From positions 1-8,361 of the forward strand of contig JAUYAJ010000265.1 in assembly GCA_030693565.1 (NCBI GenBank): DNA of 8,361 bases. The letters are read 5' to 3'. The notes under the pieces are model-generated. The model ran no database searches, was not told the DNA's origin, and was given only the letters and a program-made list of their open reading frames with translations. Below are positions 1 through 5,729 of the stretch, piece by piece. Numbering within the stretch: position 1 is the first letter of the stretch; each line of letters opens with the position of its first letter. Both the position numbers and the translations under genes were made by a program. This DNA comes from Rubrivivax sp. (GTDB lineage Bacteria; Pseudomonadota; Gammaproteobacteria; Burkholderiales; Burkholderiaceae_C).

Positions 1-934
1 TGAACTCGGCGCTGGCGATGCCGTAGTCGGCGCTGTGGCGCATCTGGCGCGCCAGCGTTGCGGTCTTGATCAAGGCCTTGCTCGGCACGCAGCCGTAGTT
101 CAGGCAGTCGCCGCCCATCTTGTGGGCTTCGACCAGGGTCACCTTGGCCTTCACGGCAGCGGCGATGTAGCTCGTCACCAGCCCGGCGGCGCCGGCGCCG
201 ATGACGACCATGTTGCGGTCGAAGCGCCGCGGCTTGGCGCCAGACCATTTTGCATAGACGCGGCGCGCCTTCACGGCGTCGACGATCTTCTTGGCCAGCA
301 GCGGGAACAGGCCGAGCAGCACGAACGAACCGACCAGGCCGGGCGAGAGGATGCCGGCCAGCGAGTCGATGCGCGCCAGCTGGGTGCCGGCGTTCACGTA
401 CACCACGGTGCCGGCCAGCATGCCGACCTGGCTGACCAGGTAGAAGGTGGCGGCCTTCATCTTCGTCAGCCCCATCACCAGGTTGATGACGAAGAAGGGG
501 AACAGCGGCACCAGCCGCAGCGTGAAGAGGTAGAAGGCGCCGTCGCGGGCAATGCCGCGGTCGATGTCGGCCAGCCGCTTGCCAAAGCGCGAGGCCACGC
601 TGTCGCGCAGCAGGTAGCGCGCGACCAGGAAAGCCAGTGTCGCCCCGAGGCTGGACGCGAACGACACCACCAGCGTGCCCATGCCCAGGCCGAAGATCGC
701 GCCGCCCAGCAGCGTCAGCACCGCCGCGCCCGGCAGCGACAGCGCGGTGACGCCGACGTAGACGGCGAAGTAGGCGCCGATCAGCGCCGCCGGCCGCTCG
801 GCGTAGAGGGCGGCGAAGTCGGCTTGCGCGCCCTTCACATAAGCCAGGCTGAAGAAGCGGCCGAGGTCGAAGGCGAAGAAGGTGGCGATGGCGGCTGCCA
901 GCACCATCAGCAAGACGAACTTGTGGCGATTCAT
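1..934 (-). CDS. VTT/TVP38 membrane domain fused to FAD-dependent disulfide oxidoreductase (C-terminus beyond window)
   Basis: The frame is open from ATG at 934 to the window edge, giving 311 residues with no stop, so the C-terminus is missing. Residues about 1-225 form a VTT (SNARE-associated/TVP38/TMEM64) membrane domain: an N-terminal hydrophobic helix (about 6-22), further hydrophobic segments near 50-105, 135-155, 163-182 and 195-215, and the family-type stretch LRLVPLFPFFVINLVMG near 139-155. A soluble pyridine nucleotide-disulfide oxidoreductase domain follows. It has the FAD-binding GAGAAG at 246-251 and the redox motif GGDCLNYGCVPSK, with C277 and C282 four residues apart as in mercuric reductase and dihydrolipoamide dehydrogenase. 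Members of this family move electrons from NAD(P)H through FAD to a cysteine pair; the membrane domain would tether the reductase to the inner membrane. The substrate cannot be told from the sequence. The start lacks a strong ribosome site but begins a natural helix. The gene is divergent from the sigma-factor gene. Confidence 0.9.
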   Translation of the reverse strand, partial: MNRHKFVLLMVLAAAIATFFAFDLGRFFSLAYVKGAQADFAALYAERPAALIGAYFAVYVGVTALSLPGAAVLTLLGGAIFGLGMGTLVVSFASSLGATLAFLVARYLLRDSVASRFGKRLADIDRGIARDGAFYLFTLRLVPLFPFFVINLVMGLTKMKAATFYLVSQVGMLAGTVVYVNAGTQLARIDSLAGILSPGLVGSFVLLGLFPLLAKKIVDAVKARRVYAKWSGAKPRRFDRNMVVIGAGAAGLVTSYIAAAVKAKVTLVEAHKMGGDCLNYGCVPSKALIKTATLARQMRHSADYGIASAEF

Positions 935-1071
935 GTTTGTTCTTGTGCTGCGGGGGTGATGACCATCTGTCGACGGCGGGCGCCGGAACTTACAGCCGCC
1001 TGGGCGGCGCCGCAAGCGCGGCCGCGGGCTGTGCTTACACTGCGCCCGGTTCCTTCCTGTCCCCGAGGCCG
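935..1071. promoter_or_regulatory. Divergent intergenic region with possible ECF-type -35 motifs
   Basis: These 137 bases separate the reductase start (minus) from the sigma-factor start (plus), so promoters for both should lie here. GGAACTT at 985-991 matches the -35 element used by many ECF sigma factors, pointing toward the sigma gene. GTTCC at 1049-1053 reads GGAAC on the minus strand, pointing toward the reductase. I see no convincing -10 element at the expected distance from either. TACACT at 1036-1041 is a fair housekeeping-type -10 for the sigma gene but has no good -35. A 6-bp inverted repeat, GCCGCC-TG-GGCGGC, lies at 995-1008. Promoter assignment is speculative. Confidence 0.3.
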
Positions 1072-1644
1072 ATGACCGATTTTGCGCGCGAGGTTCAAGC
1101 ACTGCGCCCGCAGCTGATGCGCTTTGCGCGCAGCCAGCTGCGCAACGACGCCTGGGCCGAAGACGCGGTGTCCGACACCTTGCTCGCGGCGCTGGAAAAA
1201 CCCCAGTCTTTCGGCGGCCACTCGCAGCTCAAGACCTGGCTGGTCGGCATCCTCAAGCACAAGCTGATCGACCAGCTGCGCCGCCATGCACGCGAAGCCA
1301 CCGTGCTGGGCAGCGACGACGGCAACGATGTCGACGACTTGCTTTTCAACGGCAGCGGCCATTGGCGCGAAGCGCCGCAGGACTGGGGCGACCCCGAGCA
1401 GCACTTTCGCCAGCGCGAGTTCTTCGAGGTCCTCGAAGCCTGTCTGGCCGAGTTGCCGCCAACCCAGGCGCGCGTGTTCATGATGCGCGAATGGCTGGAG
1501 CTGGACACCGCCGAGATCTGTAAGGAACTGGCGATCACGCCGACGAACTTGTGGGTGCTGCTGCACCGAGCGCGACTGCGCTTGCGAGGCTGCCTCCAGG
1601 AGCGCTGGTTCGGCGCCGCACAAAGCACCCACCCACCGCCATGA
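1072..1644 (+). CDS. ECF-type RNA polymerase sigma factor
   Basis: This is a 190-residue alternative sigma factor that would direct RNA polymerase to a small stress regulon. Region sigma-2 spans about residues 8-76, with the core-binding and -10 recognition part around WAEDAVSDTLLAALEK and the TWLVGILKHKLIDQLRR stretch. An acidic linker (about 80-110) follows. Region sigma-4 spans about 115-175, with a helix-turn-helix in DTAEICKELAITPTNLWVLL followed by an Arg-rich recognition helix (HRARLRLR). The size is normal for the ECF group. ATG 1072 was chosen because homology begins there and CGAGG lies just upstream, although its spacing (3 bases) is short; in-frame ATG 937 would add 45 low-complexity residues. 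From memory, the protein resembles the TIGR02943 family of sigma factors seen in Neisseria and Ralstonia; this needs a profile search. The stop codon overlaps the start of the zinc-finger anti-sigma gene (ATGA), so the two are translated as a pair. Confidence 0.92.
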   Translation: MTDFAREVQALRPQLMRFARSQLRNDAWAEDAVSDTLLAALEKPQSFGGHSQLKTWLVGILKHKLIDQLRRHAREATVLGSDDGNDVDDLLFNGSGHWREAPQDWGDPEQHFRQREFFEVLEACLAELPPTQARVFMMREWLELDTAEICKELAITPTNLWVLLHRARLRLRGCLQERWFGAAQSTHPPP

Positions 1645-1865
1645 AGCTGATGCGTACCTGCCGTGAAGTGACCCGCCTTGTGCTCGAAGGCGAAGATCGC
1701 CGCCTGCACCTGGGCGAGCGCCTGGGCGTGCGCCTGCACATGATGGTGTGCAAGACCTGCCCGGCCTTTGCCGACCAGGTGGCGCTGATGCGCCAGGCGA
1801 TGGGGCGCTGGAAGCAGTACGCCGAGTCGGGCGACGCGCCGCCGCCCGATCAGCCGAAAACGTAG
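1641..1865 (+). CDS. Small zinc-binding anti-sigma factor (zf-HC2/ZAS type)
   Basis: This 74-residue protein probably binds and silences the sigma factor encoded just upstream. It contains the ZAS signature H33-x3-C37-x2-C40 (HMMVCKTC), with C7 or H23 available as the fourth zinc ligand. In characterised ZAS proteins such as RsrA and ChrR, these residues hold zinc and bind the sigma factor; in the redox sensors, oxidation of the cysteines releases it. There is no membrane segment, so it should be cytoplasmic. The rest is a short helical tail (about 42-63) ending in a proline-rich stretch; no separate sensory domain is present. The start at 1641 is fixed by the ATGA overlap with the sigma gene and the lack of a ribosome site of its own, which suggests translational coupling. 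The module closely resembles sigma-E/MseR of Neisseria, which controls methionine sulfoxide reductase; a similar role here is inference. The last 16 bases overlap the convergent monooxygenase gene. Confidence 0.86.
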   Translation: MKLMRTCREVTRLVLEGEDRRLHLGERLGVRLHMMVCKTCPAFADQVALMRQAMGRWKQYAESGDAPPPDQPKT

Positions 1866-3313
1866 TCGGCCAGCACCGGCTGCGCGACCGCGCGCCGGTA
1901 TTCGCCCGTGAAGCCGGGGAACAAGGCCACCACCTTGCCGCTGTCCATGCGGTACCAACTGCGGCACTGGGTCCAGACCGAGCCTTCGAGCCGCGCCTGC
2001 AGCGCAAGGTTGTGCGCGCGCATCACCTCGGGCCGCACATTCATCCAGCGCTGGCCGCCTGCCTGCAGCACCTGCATGCAGGCGATGGCGTAGCGCACCG
2101 CCGGTTCGATGTAGAGCAGGGTCGAGGTGTGGCCGGTGCCGGTGTTGGGCCCCAGCATCAGGAACAGGTTGGGAAAGCCCGCGACGGTGATGCCGTGATA
2201 AGCCTCGGGGCCGTCGCGCCAGGCCTGGCGCAGCGTGCGGCCGTTCAAGCCGGTGATCTGCAGCGACGACAGCAGTTGCACGGTGTCGAAGCCGGTGGCG
2301 CAGACCAGGGTGTCGATGCGGCGCTCGCTGCCGTCGGCGCAGACCACGCTGTCGGCGGTGAAACGCTCGATCGGCGCCGTCACCAGCTCGACGTTCGGCT
2401 GCGTCAGCGCCGGGTAGAAGTCGTTCGAGTAGATGATGCGCTTGCAGCCCAGCGGGTAGGGCGGCGTCAGCCGGGCGCGCAGCGCCGGGTCGGCGATCTG
2501 GCGCCGCCGGTGGGCGCTAGCGGTGGCCAGCATCGCGCGCCGTGCCAGCGTGCCTTCGTCGAAGCCGCGCCGACCCCATTCCAGCACCTGGTACCAGAAC
2601 TGGCGCACCAGCGCGGCAGCAAGCGGCAGCCGCGCCAGGGTGCGGTCGAGCGCGTTGTAGCGCCGGTCTGGCCGCGGCATGACCCAGTTCGCGGTGCGCT
2701 GGAACACATGCAGCTGCGCCGCCTGCGCGGCGATCGGCGGCACCAGTTGCGAGGCCGTCGAGCCGGTGCCGACGACGGCGATTCGCCGGCCGCGCAGGTC
2801 GGCGCCGGCGTCCCAGCGCGCCGAGTGCAGCTTGTCGCCGCGAAAGTCGTCCAGCCCGGCAATGTCGGGCCAGCGCGGCTGGCTCAGCGGGCCGGTGCTG
2901 CAGACGAAGAAGCGCGCGCGCAGCGCCCGCCCGCTGGCGGTGCTGATGTGCCACAGGCCGGCGTCGGCGTCGAAATGTGCCGCCGTCACCTGGCAGCCCA
3001 GGCGAAGATGGGGCTCGATGCCGTAACGGGCGGCGCAATGCCGCATATAGGCCTGGATCTCCGGCGCCGACGCGAAGCGCCGCGTCCAGCGCGGGTTGGG
3101 CGCGAAGGAAAACGAATACAGCGGCGCCGGCACGTCGACATGGGCGCCGGGGTAGCGGTTGTCCCACCAGGTGCCGCCCAGGCCGGCTGATTGCTCGAGG
3201 ATGACGAAGTCGTGGCGGCCGGCCTGCTTGAGCTGGATCGCCATGCACAGGCCCGACATGCCGGCGCCGAGGATCACGGTGTCATGGGTGCGGGCGTCGG
3301 CTTCGCTGCTCAT
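1850..3313 (-). CDS. Flavin-containing Baeyer-Villiger-type monooxygenase
   Basis: This 487-residue cytoplasmic flavoprotein is predicted to use NADPH, FAD and O2 to insert oxygen into ketones (ester or lactone products) or to oxidise a related substrate. The N-terminal FAD-binding GAGMSG is at 16-21. The stretch GGTWWDNRYPGAHVD at 46-60 is typical of the class. The Baeyer-Villiger fingerprint FxGxxxHxxxW is intact at 157-167 (F157, G159, H163, W167). The NADPH-binding GTGSTAS is at 182-188. PLGCKRIIYSNDFY around 287-300 corresponds to the region holding the essential arginine (candidate R292). It is at the short end of the type I family, which is usually about 500-550 residues. ATG 3313 has no clear Shine-Dalgarno site but leaves only about 10 residues before the first beta strand. 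No neighbouring gene reveals the substrate; it could also be an N- or S-oxidising flavin monooxygenase, though the fingerprint argues for the Baeyer-Villiger class. Confidence 0.88.
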   Translation of the reverse strand: MSSEADARTHDTVILGAGMSGLCMAIQLKQAGRHDFVILEQSAGLGGTWWDNRYPGAHVDVPAPLYSFSFAPNPRWTRRFASAPEIQAYMRHCAARYGIEPHLRLGCQVTAAHFDADAGLWHISTASGRALRARFFVCSTGPLSQPRWPDIAGLDDFRGDKLHSARWDAGADLRGRRIAVVGTGSTASQLVPPIAAQAAQLHVFQRTANWVMPRPDRRYNALDRTLARLPLAAALVRQFWYQVLEWGRRGFDEGTLARRAMLATASAHRRRQIADPALRARLTPPYPLGCKRIIYSNDFYPALTQPNVELVTAPIERFTADSVVCADGSERRIDTLVCATGFDTVQLLSSLQITGLNGRTLRQAWRDGPEAYHGITVAGFPNLFLMLGPNTGTGHTSTLLYIEPAVRYAIACMQVLQAGGQRWMNVRPEVMRAHNLALQARLEGSVWTQCRSWYRMDSGKVVALFPGFTGEYRRAVAQPVLADYVFG

Positions 3314-3327
3314 GGCTGATTCTGGCG

Positions 3328-3368
3328 CCGCGCCCGGCCTGGAGTGACCCGCCTAAACCCGGGCGCGG
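3328..3368. repeat. Perfect 10-bp inverted repeat in the monooxygenase/lpxC divergent region
   Basis: CCGCGCCCGG at 3328-3337 is exactly inverted as CCGGGCGCGG at 3359-3368, with a 21-base spacer. It lies 14 bases upstream of the monooxygenase start and 23 bases upstream of the lpxC start. It could be an operator shared by both genes or a leader hairpin. At this GC content a chance match is possible. Confidence 0.45.
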
Positions 3369-3378
3369 TCGATTGCCC

Positions 3379-3384
3379 GACAAT
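3379..3384 (+). promoter_or_regulatory. Possible -10 element for lpxC
   Basis: GACAAT lies 7 bases upstream of the lpxC start and resembles a sigma-70 -10 hexamer. It would imply a very short or leaderless transcript. I found no good -35 partner at 16-18 bases, so this is only a candidate. Confidence 0.2.
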
Positions 3385-3391
3385 GGCCGCC

Positions 3392-4327
3392 ATGCTCCAG
3401 CAACGCACGATCAAGTCGCTGACCCGCTCGGTCGGGGTCGGCGTGCACAGCGGCCAGAAGGTCGAACTCACGCTGCGCCCGGCGCCGGCCGACACCGGCG
3501 TCGTCTTTCGCCGCATCGACCTGCCGGTGCCGGTGGACATCCCTGTCAACGTGCACGCCGTCAGCGACACCCGCATGGCCTCGACCATCAGCGCCGGCGG
3601 CGACCCCGGCGCGCCCAAGGTGCAGACCATCGAGCACCTGATGTCGGCCTGCGCCGGCCTGGGCATCGACAACCTCTACATCGACATCACCGCCGACGAA
3701 GTGCCCATCCTCGACGGTTCGGCGGCCAGCTTCGTCTTCCTGCTGCAAAGCGCCGGCATCGAGCTGCAGAAGTCGCCCAAGCGCTTTCTGCGCGTGCTCA
3801 AGACGGTGGAAGTGCGCGAAGGCGAAGGTGCGGCGCTGAAGTGGGCCCGGCTCGAACCCTTCCACGGCTACAAGCTGGCCTTCGAGATCGACTTCAACCA
3901 CCCGGCGGTCGACGCCACCGGCCAGCGCGTCGAGTTCGACTTCAGCTCCGGCCAGTACAAGCGCGACATCGCGCGCGCGCGCACCTTCGGCTTCACCAAG
4001 GACGTCGAGCTGATGCGCTCGCGCGGCCTGGGCCTGGGCGGCAGCATGGACAACGTCATCGTCGTCGACGACTACAAGGTGCTCAACAGCGACGGCCTGC
4101 GCTACGACGACGAGTTCGTCAAACACAAGATCCTCGACGCCATCGGCGACCTGCACATCGCCGGCAAGCCGCTGCTGGCGAGCTATACCGCGTTCAAGAG
4201 CGGCCACGCGCTCAACAACCGGCTGCTGCGCCAGTTGCTGGCCGACGAGTCGGCCTGGGAAGTCGTCACCTTCGCGCGCGACGCCGACGCCCCGCGCGGC
4301 TTTGCGGCACTGGCGCCGGCCTGGTGA
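3392..4327 (+). CDS. lpxC: UDP-3-O-acyl-N-acetylglucosamine deacetylase LpxC
   Basis: LpxC is the cytosolic zinc enzyme that removes the acetyl group from UDP-3-O-acyl-GlcNAc, the committed step of lipid A synthesis. The 311-residue protein has the normal length (E. coli 305). It shows the N-terminal RTIKSLTRSVGVGVHSG, the E81-H82 pair (E. coli E78/H79), the substrate-region DGSA at 108-111, the HKILDAIGD motif giving zinc ligands H245 and D249 plus D253, and GHALNN with H272 (E. coli H265). With H82 these complete the zinc and catalytic set, so the enzyme should be active. ATG 3392 (MLQQRTIKS) matches the family N-terminus; in-frame ATGs at 3344 and 3383 would only add non-conserved residues. 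In many betaproteobacteria lpxC follows ftsZ at the end of the division cluster; here it follows a divergent monooxygenase. Its stop codon shares a base with the next start (TGATG). Confidence 0.98.
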   Translation: MLQQRTIKSLTRSVGVGVHSGQKVELTLRPAPADTGVVFRRIDLPVPVDIPVNVHAVSDTRMASTISAGGDPGAPKVQTIEHLMSACAGLGIDNLYIDITADEVPILDGSAASFVFLLQSAGIELQKSPKRFLRVLKTVEVREGEGAALKWARLEPFHGYKLAFEIDFNHPAVDATGQRVEFDFSSGQYKRDIARARTFGFTKDVELMRSRGLGLGGSMDNVIVVDDYKVLNSDGLRYDDEFVKHKILDAIGDLHIAGKPLLASYTAFKSGHALNNRLLRQLLADESAWEVVTFARDADAPRGFAALAPAW

Positions 4328-4512
4328 TGGCAGGCTTTCGCATCGTCTTCGGCTTGCTGCTGGTGGCAGGGCTGCTGTGTTTTGCGATGTACATCGCCAC
4401 CAGCCAGGTCGTATGGCGCCGGCGCGGCATCGTCATCGTCAAGTGGACAGTGCTTGCCGCGCTCGGCTTCTTCGCCGTCCTGATCGTCGAGCGACTGGCG
4501 CGCGTGCTGTAG
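4327..4512 (+). CDS. Small two-helix inner-membrane protein downstream of lpxC, function unknown
   Basis: This 61-residue protein is not a family I can name. It has two hydrophobic segments, about 6-26 (IVFGLLLVAGLLCFAMYIA) and about 35-54 (IVIVKWTVLAALGFFAVLIV). They are separated by a short loop carrying WRRRG, which by the positive-inside rule should be cytoplasmic, giving a hairpin with both ends outside. The ATG overlaps the lpxC stop codon (TGATG) and has no ribosome site of its own, so translation is probably coupled to lpxC. That position suggests, without proving, a link to envelope synthesis. The next gene starts 73 bases downstream. No signal-peptide cleavage site or enzymatic motif is visible. 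The coupling and clean membrane pattern support it as a real gene. Confidence 0.65.
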   Translation: MAGFRIVFGLLLVAGLLCFAMYIATSQVVWRRRGIVIVKWTVLAALGFFAVLIVERLARVL

Positions 4513-4573
4513 CGGACTGCACCCGGTCGTACGCCGCGGCCGCAGACGTTGTATGGTGGGCCGTGATCGCACC

Positions 4574-4577
4574 GGAG
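4574..4577 (+). promoter_or_regulatory. Shine-Dalgarno site of the class III alcohol dehydrogenase
   Basis: GGAG lies 8 bases before ATG 4586 and supports that start over the in-frame ATG at 4553, which lies upstream of this site. The whole gap 4513-4585 shows no clear promoter or terminator, so this gene may be read through from lpxC. Confidence 0.7.
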
Positions 4578-4585
4578 ACGCGCCC

Positions 4586-5692
4586 ATGAAAACACGAGCT
4601 GCCGTGGCCTGGAAGGCCGGCGCCCCGCTCAGCATCGAGACCGTCGACCTCGAAGGCCCGCGCGCCGGCGAGGTGCTGGTCGAGATCAAGGCCACCGGCA
4701 TCTGCCACACCGACTGGACCACGCTGTCGGGCGCCGACCCCGAAGGCCTGTTCCCCGCCATCCTGGGCCACGAAGGCGCCGGCGTGGTGCTGGAGGTCGG
4801 CGCCGGGGTGAGCACGCTGCGCGCCGGCGACCACGTGATCCCGCTCTACACGCCGGAATGCCGGCAGTGCAAGTTCTGCCTGTCGCGCAAGACCAACCTG
4901 TGCCAGCAGATCCGCGCCACCCAGGGCCGCGGCCTGATGCCCGACGGCAGCTCGCGCTTCAGCCTGGACGGCAAGCCCATCCTGCATTACATGGGCACCA
5001 GCACCTTCGCCAACCACATCGTCGTGCCGGAGATCGCGCTGGCCAAGATTCGCAGCGACGCGCCTTTCGACACCGTCTGCTACATCGGCTGCGGCGTCAC
5101 CACCGGGGTCGGCGCGGTGCTGTTCAGCGCCAAGGTCGAGGCCGGCGCCAACGTCGTCGTGTTCGGCCTGGGCGGCATCGGGCTGAACGTGGTCCAGGGC
5201 GCGCGATTGGTGGGCGCCGACAAGATCATCGGCGTCGACCTCAACCCGGCGCGCGAGGCGATGGCGCGCAGCTTCGGCATGACGCATTTCCTCAACCCCA
5301 GCGAGCACGAGAACATCGTCGACGCCATCGTTCAGCTCACCGGCGGCGGCGCCGACTACAGCTTTGAGTGCATCGGCAACACCGAGGTCATGCGCCAGGC
5401 GCTGGAGTGCACGCACAAAGGCTGGGGCCGCAGCATCATCATCGGTGTCGCCGAAGGTGCGGCCGAGATCTCGACGCGGCCGTTCCAGCTTGTCACCGGG
5501 CGCAAGTGGGAAGGCACGGCCTTCGGCGGCGCGCGCGGCCGCACCGACGTGCCCAGGATCGTCGACTGGTACATGGAAGGCAAGCTGCGCATCGACGAGC
5601 TCATCACCCACCGGCTGCCGCTGGAGCGCATCAACGAAGGGTTCGAGCTGATGAAGCGCGGCGAGTCGATCCGCTCGGTGGTGATCTACTGA
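4586..5692 (+). CDS. frmA: Class III alcohol dehydrogenase / S-(hydroxymethyl)glutathione dehydrogenase
   Basis: The 368-residue enzyme (E. coli FrmA is 369) oxidises the formaldehyde-glutathione adduct with NAD+ to S-formylglutathione, and in many bacteria also reduces S-nitrosoglutathione. Catalytic zinc ligands are C40, H62 and C169 (IGCG). The structural zinc site has C92, C95, C98 and C106. The Rossmann motif GLGGIG lies at 194-199, with D218 in GVDLN setting NAD+ preference. R110 in QIRATQGRGLMPDG sits where class III enzymes carry the arginine that holds the glutathione carboxylate, which separates it from ordinary alcohol dehydrogenases. Near the C-terminus, STRPFQLVTGRKWEG is also typical of the class. 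The MKTRAAVAW start matches the family and has GGAG 8 bases upstream. S-formylglutathione hydrolase (fghA), often the neighbour, is absent here, and there is no adjacent frmR-type repressor. The name adhC is also used for this gene. Confidence 0.96.
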   Translation: MKTRAAVAWKAGAPLSIETVDLEGPRAGEVLVEIKATGICHTDWTTLSGADPEGLFPAILGHEGAGVVLEVGAGVSTLRAGDHVIPLYTPECRQCKFCLSRKTNLCQQIRATQGRGLMPDGSSRFSLDGKPILHYMGTSTFANHIVVPEIALAKIRSDAPFDTVCYIGCGVTTGVGAVLFSAKVEAGANVVVFGLGGIGLNVVQGARLVGADKIIGVDLNPAREAMARSFGMTHFLNPSEHENIVDAIVQLTGGGADYSFECIGNTEVMRQALECTHKGWGRSIIIGVAEGAAEISTRPFQLVTGRKWEGTAFGGARGRTDVPRIVDWYMEGKLRIDELITHRLPLERINEGFELMKRGESIRSVVIY

Positions 5693-5715
5693 CCGGCCCG
5701 GCGCTGGCCGCCGAC

Positions 5716-5721
5716 GGAGGG
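5716..5721 (+). promoter_or_regulatory. Strong Shine-Dalgarno site of the ATP-grasp-like gene
   Basis: GGAGGG lies 8 bases before ATG 5730. It lies in the 37-base gap after the dehydrogenase stop, which shows no terminator, consistent with a two-gene operon. Confidence 0.75.
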
Positions 5722-5729
5722 CTTTTGAC

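Noticed and set aside
937..1071. 45-codon N-terminal extension of the sigma factor from ATG 937
   Set aside because: The extension is low-complexity, covers the likely promoter region, and is not part of the sigma fold; ATG 1072 begins at the domain edge.
35..1075. 346-codon plus-strand open frame opposite the VTT-reductase gene
   Set aside because: It is a high-GC antisense shadow. The minus-strand frame carries clear VTT and FAD/CxxxxC motifs, whereas this one is low-complexity (Gln, Arg, Ala, His rich) with no recognisable domain.
1748..3190. 480-codon plus-strand open frame opposite the monooxygenase
   Set aside because: Its length mirrors the antisense gene, the composition is Arg/Ala/Gln/Val-rich without motifs, and it starts inside the anti-sigma gene. 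The minus strand has the full Baeyer-Villiger fingerprint.
3353..4207. 284-codon minus-strand open frame opposite lpxC
   Set aside because: It is the antisense of an unmistakable lpxC; its protein is rich in Val, Asp, Ala and His from reversed GC-biased codons and has no domain.
3373..4512. 379-codon plus-strand frame overlapping lpxC and ending in the small membrane protein
   Set aside because: Only the last 61 codons, from the TGATG overlap, look like protein. The rest is an Arg-rich +1 shadow of lpxC, so the start was set at 4327.
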